DNA of 64,000 bases from CAVTWH01 sp963794685 (lineage in GTDB: Bacteria > Actinomycetota > Actinomycetes > Mycobacteriales > Micromonosporaceae): positions 1 to 64,000 of the forward strand of contig CAWCFK010000013.1 of assembly GCA_963794685.1 (NCBI GenBank). Direction: 5' to 3'. Below the pieces are notes generated by a model. That model was given only the letters and a program-made list of their open reading frames with translations, was not told the DNA's origin and did not search any database. The translations under genes were made by a program, and so were the position numbers. Shown one piece after another: positions 62,371-64,000 of this stretch (the stretch's first letter is position 1; every line of letters starts with the position of its first letter).

Positions 62371-63686
62371 CGGTACTCCGCGATCCGCTGGGAGAGGCCG
62401 GCGGCCACGCCGGCCAGCAGCACGAGAGTGGCAGCGGCGAAGCCGAACCCGGCGCCGGTCAGCGCCCGCTGGGCACCGCCGGCCGCGTCGTCGAAGGCCG
62501 CGTTGGCGATCGTGATGGCCTTGTCCAGGTCGGCGTCGACGGTGCCGAACGCGGCGGCGCTGCCGCCCTTGCCGTCCAGGGCCACCTTCACCGCGCCGGG
62601 GTAGTCGCCGCCCTCGTCCAGCCCGCGCAGCTTGGTGTGTGCGTCGCGCCAGGCGGTCAGCCCGCTGGACAGGTCGGTCAGCGCGGCCCGTACCCCCGGA
62701 TCGGTGGCCTCGGCGCGGGCCTTGGCGACCAGGCCACCGGTGCCGGTGAGGGCGGTCAGCTGGGCCTGGAAGTCCTTCTCGTAGTCGCCGCCGCTGCCCC
62801 GGGCGACCAGGGTGAGGGCCTCGTCGGCGCGCGCCTTCAGGGTGGCGATGCGGGCCTGCGCCAGCACCTCCACCTGGGCCGAACCGTGGCTGCGCGCGGT
62901 GTGCAGGCTGCTGGCCGCGCCGACCCAGGAGATCCCCAGCCAGAGCAGCAGGACCAGGCCCGCCGCGGTGGCCGCGCCGAGACCCACGTTGAACACCCGG
63001 CGGGTACGCCGGGCCAGCGCGCGCTGCACCGCCACCAGGGCGACCAGCACCGCGATCACCAGCAGCAGGGCGAACCAGGGCAGCGCGGCGCCGGCCGAGC
63101 GCTCCCGCGCCAGCCGCCCGGACTCCTCCTGATAGAGGTTGGCGGCGGCCTTCAGCAGGGTGTCCCGCATGAGGTGCGAGGCTTCCCGCAGGTAGGCGGC
63201 GCCGACCGGGAGGTTCAGCCGGTTGTACGAGCGCGCCGTCTCCACCAGCCCGGTGTAGACCGGCAGCGACTGGGCCAGCTGGGCCACCGCCCGCTGCCCG
63301 GCCACCGTGGCCGGGTTGGCCCGGGCCAGGGCGTCGGTGGCGGCCGCGATGTCGCGCTGGTACCGCTGGCGCAGGTCGGCCGGCTCGGCGCCGGTGGACA
63401 GGAACGCCGCCGCGGCGGTGGCGTCCGCGTCGGACAGCGAGCGGTAGAGCTGCTGCGCCGAGACGGCCAGCGGGCCGCTACGGGTCCGCACGCTGTCGGC
63501 GGTGCCGTGCCGCTGCTGTACGCCGATCACGGCGGCCAGCCCGGCGGCCAGCCCGAGAGCGAGCAGGGCCGCCAGCCACACCGACAGGCGCCCGGGTGAA
63601 CTGGTCAGTCCCTCGCGCAGCCCGTCCCGCAGGCCCCGCCGCCCGGCCACCGGTACGGCCGCCGGCTGCGCGGTCACCACCGCCAT
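62367..63686 (-). CDS. glnX: GlnX-type membrane sensor
   Basis: 439 codons. A transmembrane helix at ~36-58, an exterior helical domain (~60-195), two helices (~198-225 and ~232-255), a second exterior domain (~256-410) and a final helix (~412-433) match GlnX, which relays GlnH binding to PknG. It is the first gene of the operon, overlapping glnH by four bases (ATGA). Confidence 0.85.
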   Translation of the reverse strand: MAVVTAQPAAVPVAGRRGLRDGLREGLTSSPGRLSVWLAALLALGLAAGLAAVIGVQQRHGTADSVRTRSGPLAVSAQQLYRSLSDADATAAAAFLSTGAEPADLRQRYQRDIAAATDALARANPATVAGQRAVAQLAQSLPVYTGLVETARSYNRLNLPVGAAYLREASHLMRDTLLKAAANLYQEESGRLARERSAGAALPWFALLLVIAVLVALVAVQRALARRTRRVFNVGLGAATAAGLVLLLWLGISWVGAASSLHTARSHGSAQVEVLAQARIATLKARADEALTLVARGSGGDYEKDFQAQLTALTGTGGLVAKARAEATDPGVRAALTDLSSGLTAWRDAHTKLRGLDEGGDYPGAVKVALDGKGGSAAAFGTVDADLDKAITIANAAFDDAAGGAQRALTGAGFGFAAATLVLLAGVAAGLSQRIAEYR

Positions 63687-63770
63687 CTGTCCACCCGTTC
63701 CTCCGCTCGCCGCTGCCGACGATCACGGTAGCCGGGCAGGTCAACCGGCGGAACCCGGGTGGCCGGCGAC

Positions 63771-64000
63771 TCAGCGGGCGGCGGACAGGCGCAGGTAGGT
63801 CTGGCGGACGATCTCGATGAGGTCGTTACGGGCGGCCGTGGTGTCCAGGCCGGTGGCCCGCATCGCCTCGGGCGACCAGACCGGCCGGCCGTCCCGGCCC
63901 ACCGCCGCGACCACGCCGGCCGGGTCGTCACCGGCCAGGGCCAGTACCGGCGGGTCGGTGGCCGGGTCGGCGTGCACGTCCACCGCCCCTTCCCGGCCGT
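63771..64000 (-). CDS. C-terminal fragment of an unrecognised protein
   Basis: An open frame enters from beyond the window end and stops at 63771 (ending YLRLSAAR). A GTG at 63983 could start a 70-residue protein, but the frame is open upstream to the edge. Readable part: DPPVLALAGDDPAGVVAAV, GRPVWSPEAMRATG. Family not recognised. Confidence 0.35.
   Translation of the reverse strand, partial: GREGAVDVHADPATDPPVLALAGDDPAGVVAAVGRDGRPVWSPEAMRATGLDTTAARNDLIEIVRQTYLRLSAAR

Overview
The window is high-GC (about 70% or more) actinobacterial DNA. It most resembles the Micromonosporaceae (Actinoplanes/Micromonospora group). The pointers are a GlnX-GlnH-PknG operon, an LppM-type lipoprotein, flavin/F420-type oxidoreductases, an actinobacterial SAM methyltransferase of the DUF574 type, PP2C/STAS partner-switching genes, secreted cellulose-active proteins with CBM2 domains, and many GTG starts. 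I saw no rRNA, tRNA, CRISPR array, integrase, transposase or phage capsid gene.

Layout. (1) 1-14802 is one giant imperfect palindrome. The right arm (7383-14802, + strand) is repeated in reverse in the left arm (1-7362, - strand) around a centre of about 20 bp. The outer ~1.8 kb of the arms is almost identical. The inner part is several percent diverged, and the left copy is full of one-base indels. An alpha/beta hydrolase gene lies cut at the palindrome centre in both arms. (2) 8.0-22.5 kb (+) is a contractile injection system (CIS) locus. It runs: Tat-exported beta-helix protein, small membrane protein, Pvc16/DUF4255-like cap protein, sheath, tube, disordered protein, LysM-type baseplate protein, gpD/VgrG spike, PAAR-like tip, gp25, gpJ fused to a beta-propeller, gpI, then three membrane proteins. 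The first of these three looks like a CisA-type anchor with a carbohydrate-binding exterior. Several of these genes carry +/-1 frameshifts and one carries an in-frame TAG, while I noticed no frameshift in the genes from 23 to 64 kb. That pattern points to local sequence or assembly error, or to recent decay.

(3) 22.5-31 kb holds a secreted cysteine peptide, a PadR/membrane pair, a NUDIX hydrolase, a short GntR regulator, an LppM lipoprotein, a STAS/RsbW-like/PP2C partner-switching set, and a GH5 enzyme. (4) 31-44 kb holds a membrane protein, an LLM monooxygenase with an NADPH:FMN reductase, a secreted FN3-CBM2 protein, a YcaQ/AlkX-type DNA glycosylase, a methyltransferase, VOC, PPOX and LLM proteins, a GH67-like glycosidase fused to a membrane domain, and a pterin dehydratase-VOC fusion. 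(5) 44-54.4 kb holds a metallophosphoesterase-MprF-like fusion, a polysaccharide deacetylase lipoprotein, a GH3-CBM2 enzyme, an ATP-dependent DNA ligase, a small membrane protein, a phospholipase D-like enzyme and a STAS protein.

(6) 54.5-63.7 kb (-) is a tightly coupled operon: GlnX, GlnH, a coiled-coil protein, PknG, PP2C, VWA and FHA. By analogy with mycobacterial GlnX/GlnH/PknG it should sense extracytoplasmic acidic amino acids and pass the signal on by Ser/Thr phosphorylation. Here the kinase, phosphatase, VWA and FHA set also resembles the phosphorylation module that controls some contractile secretion systems.
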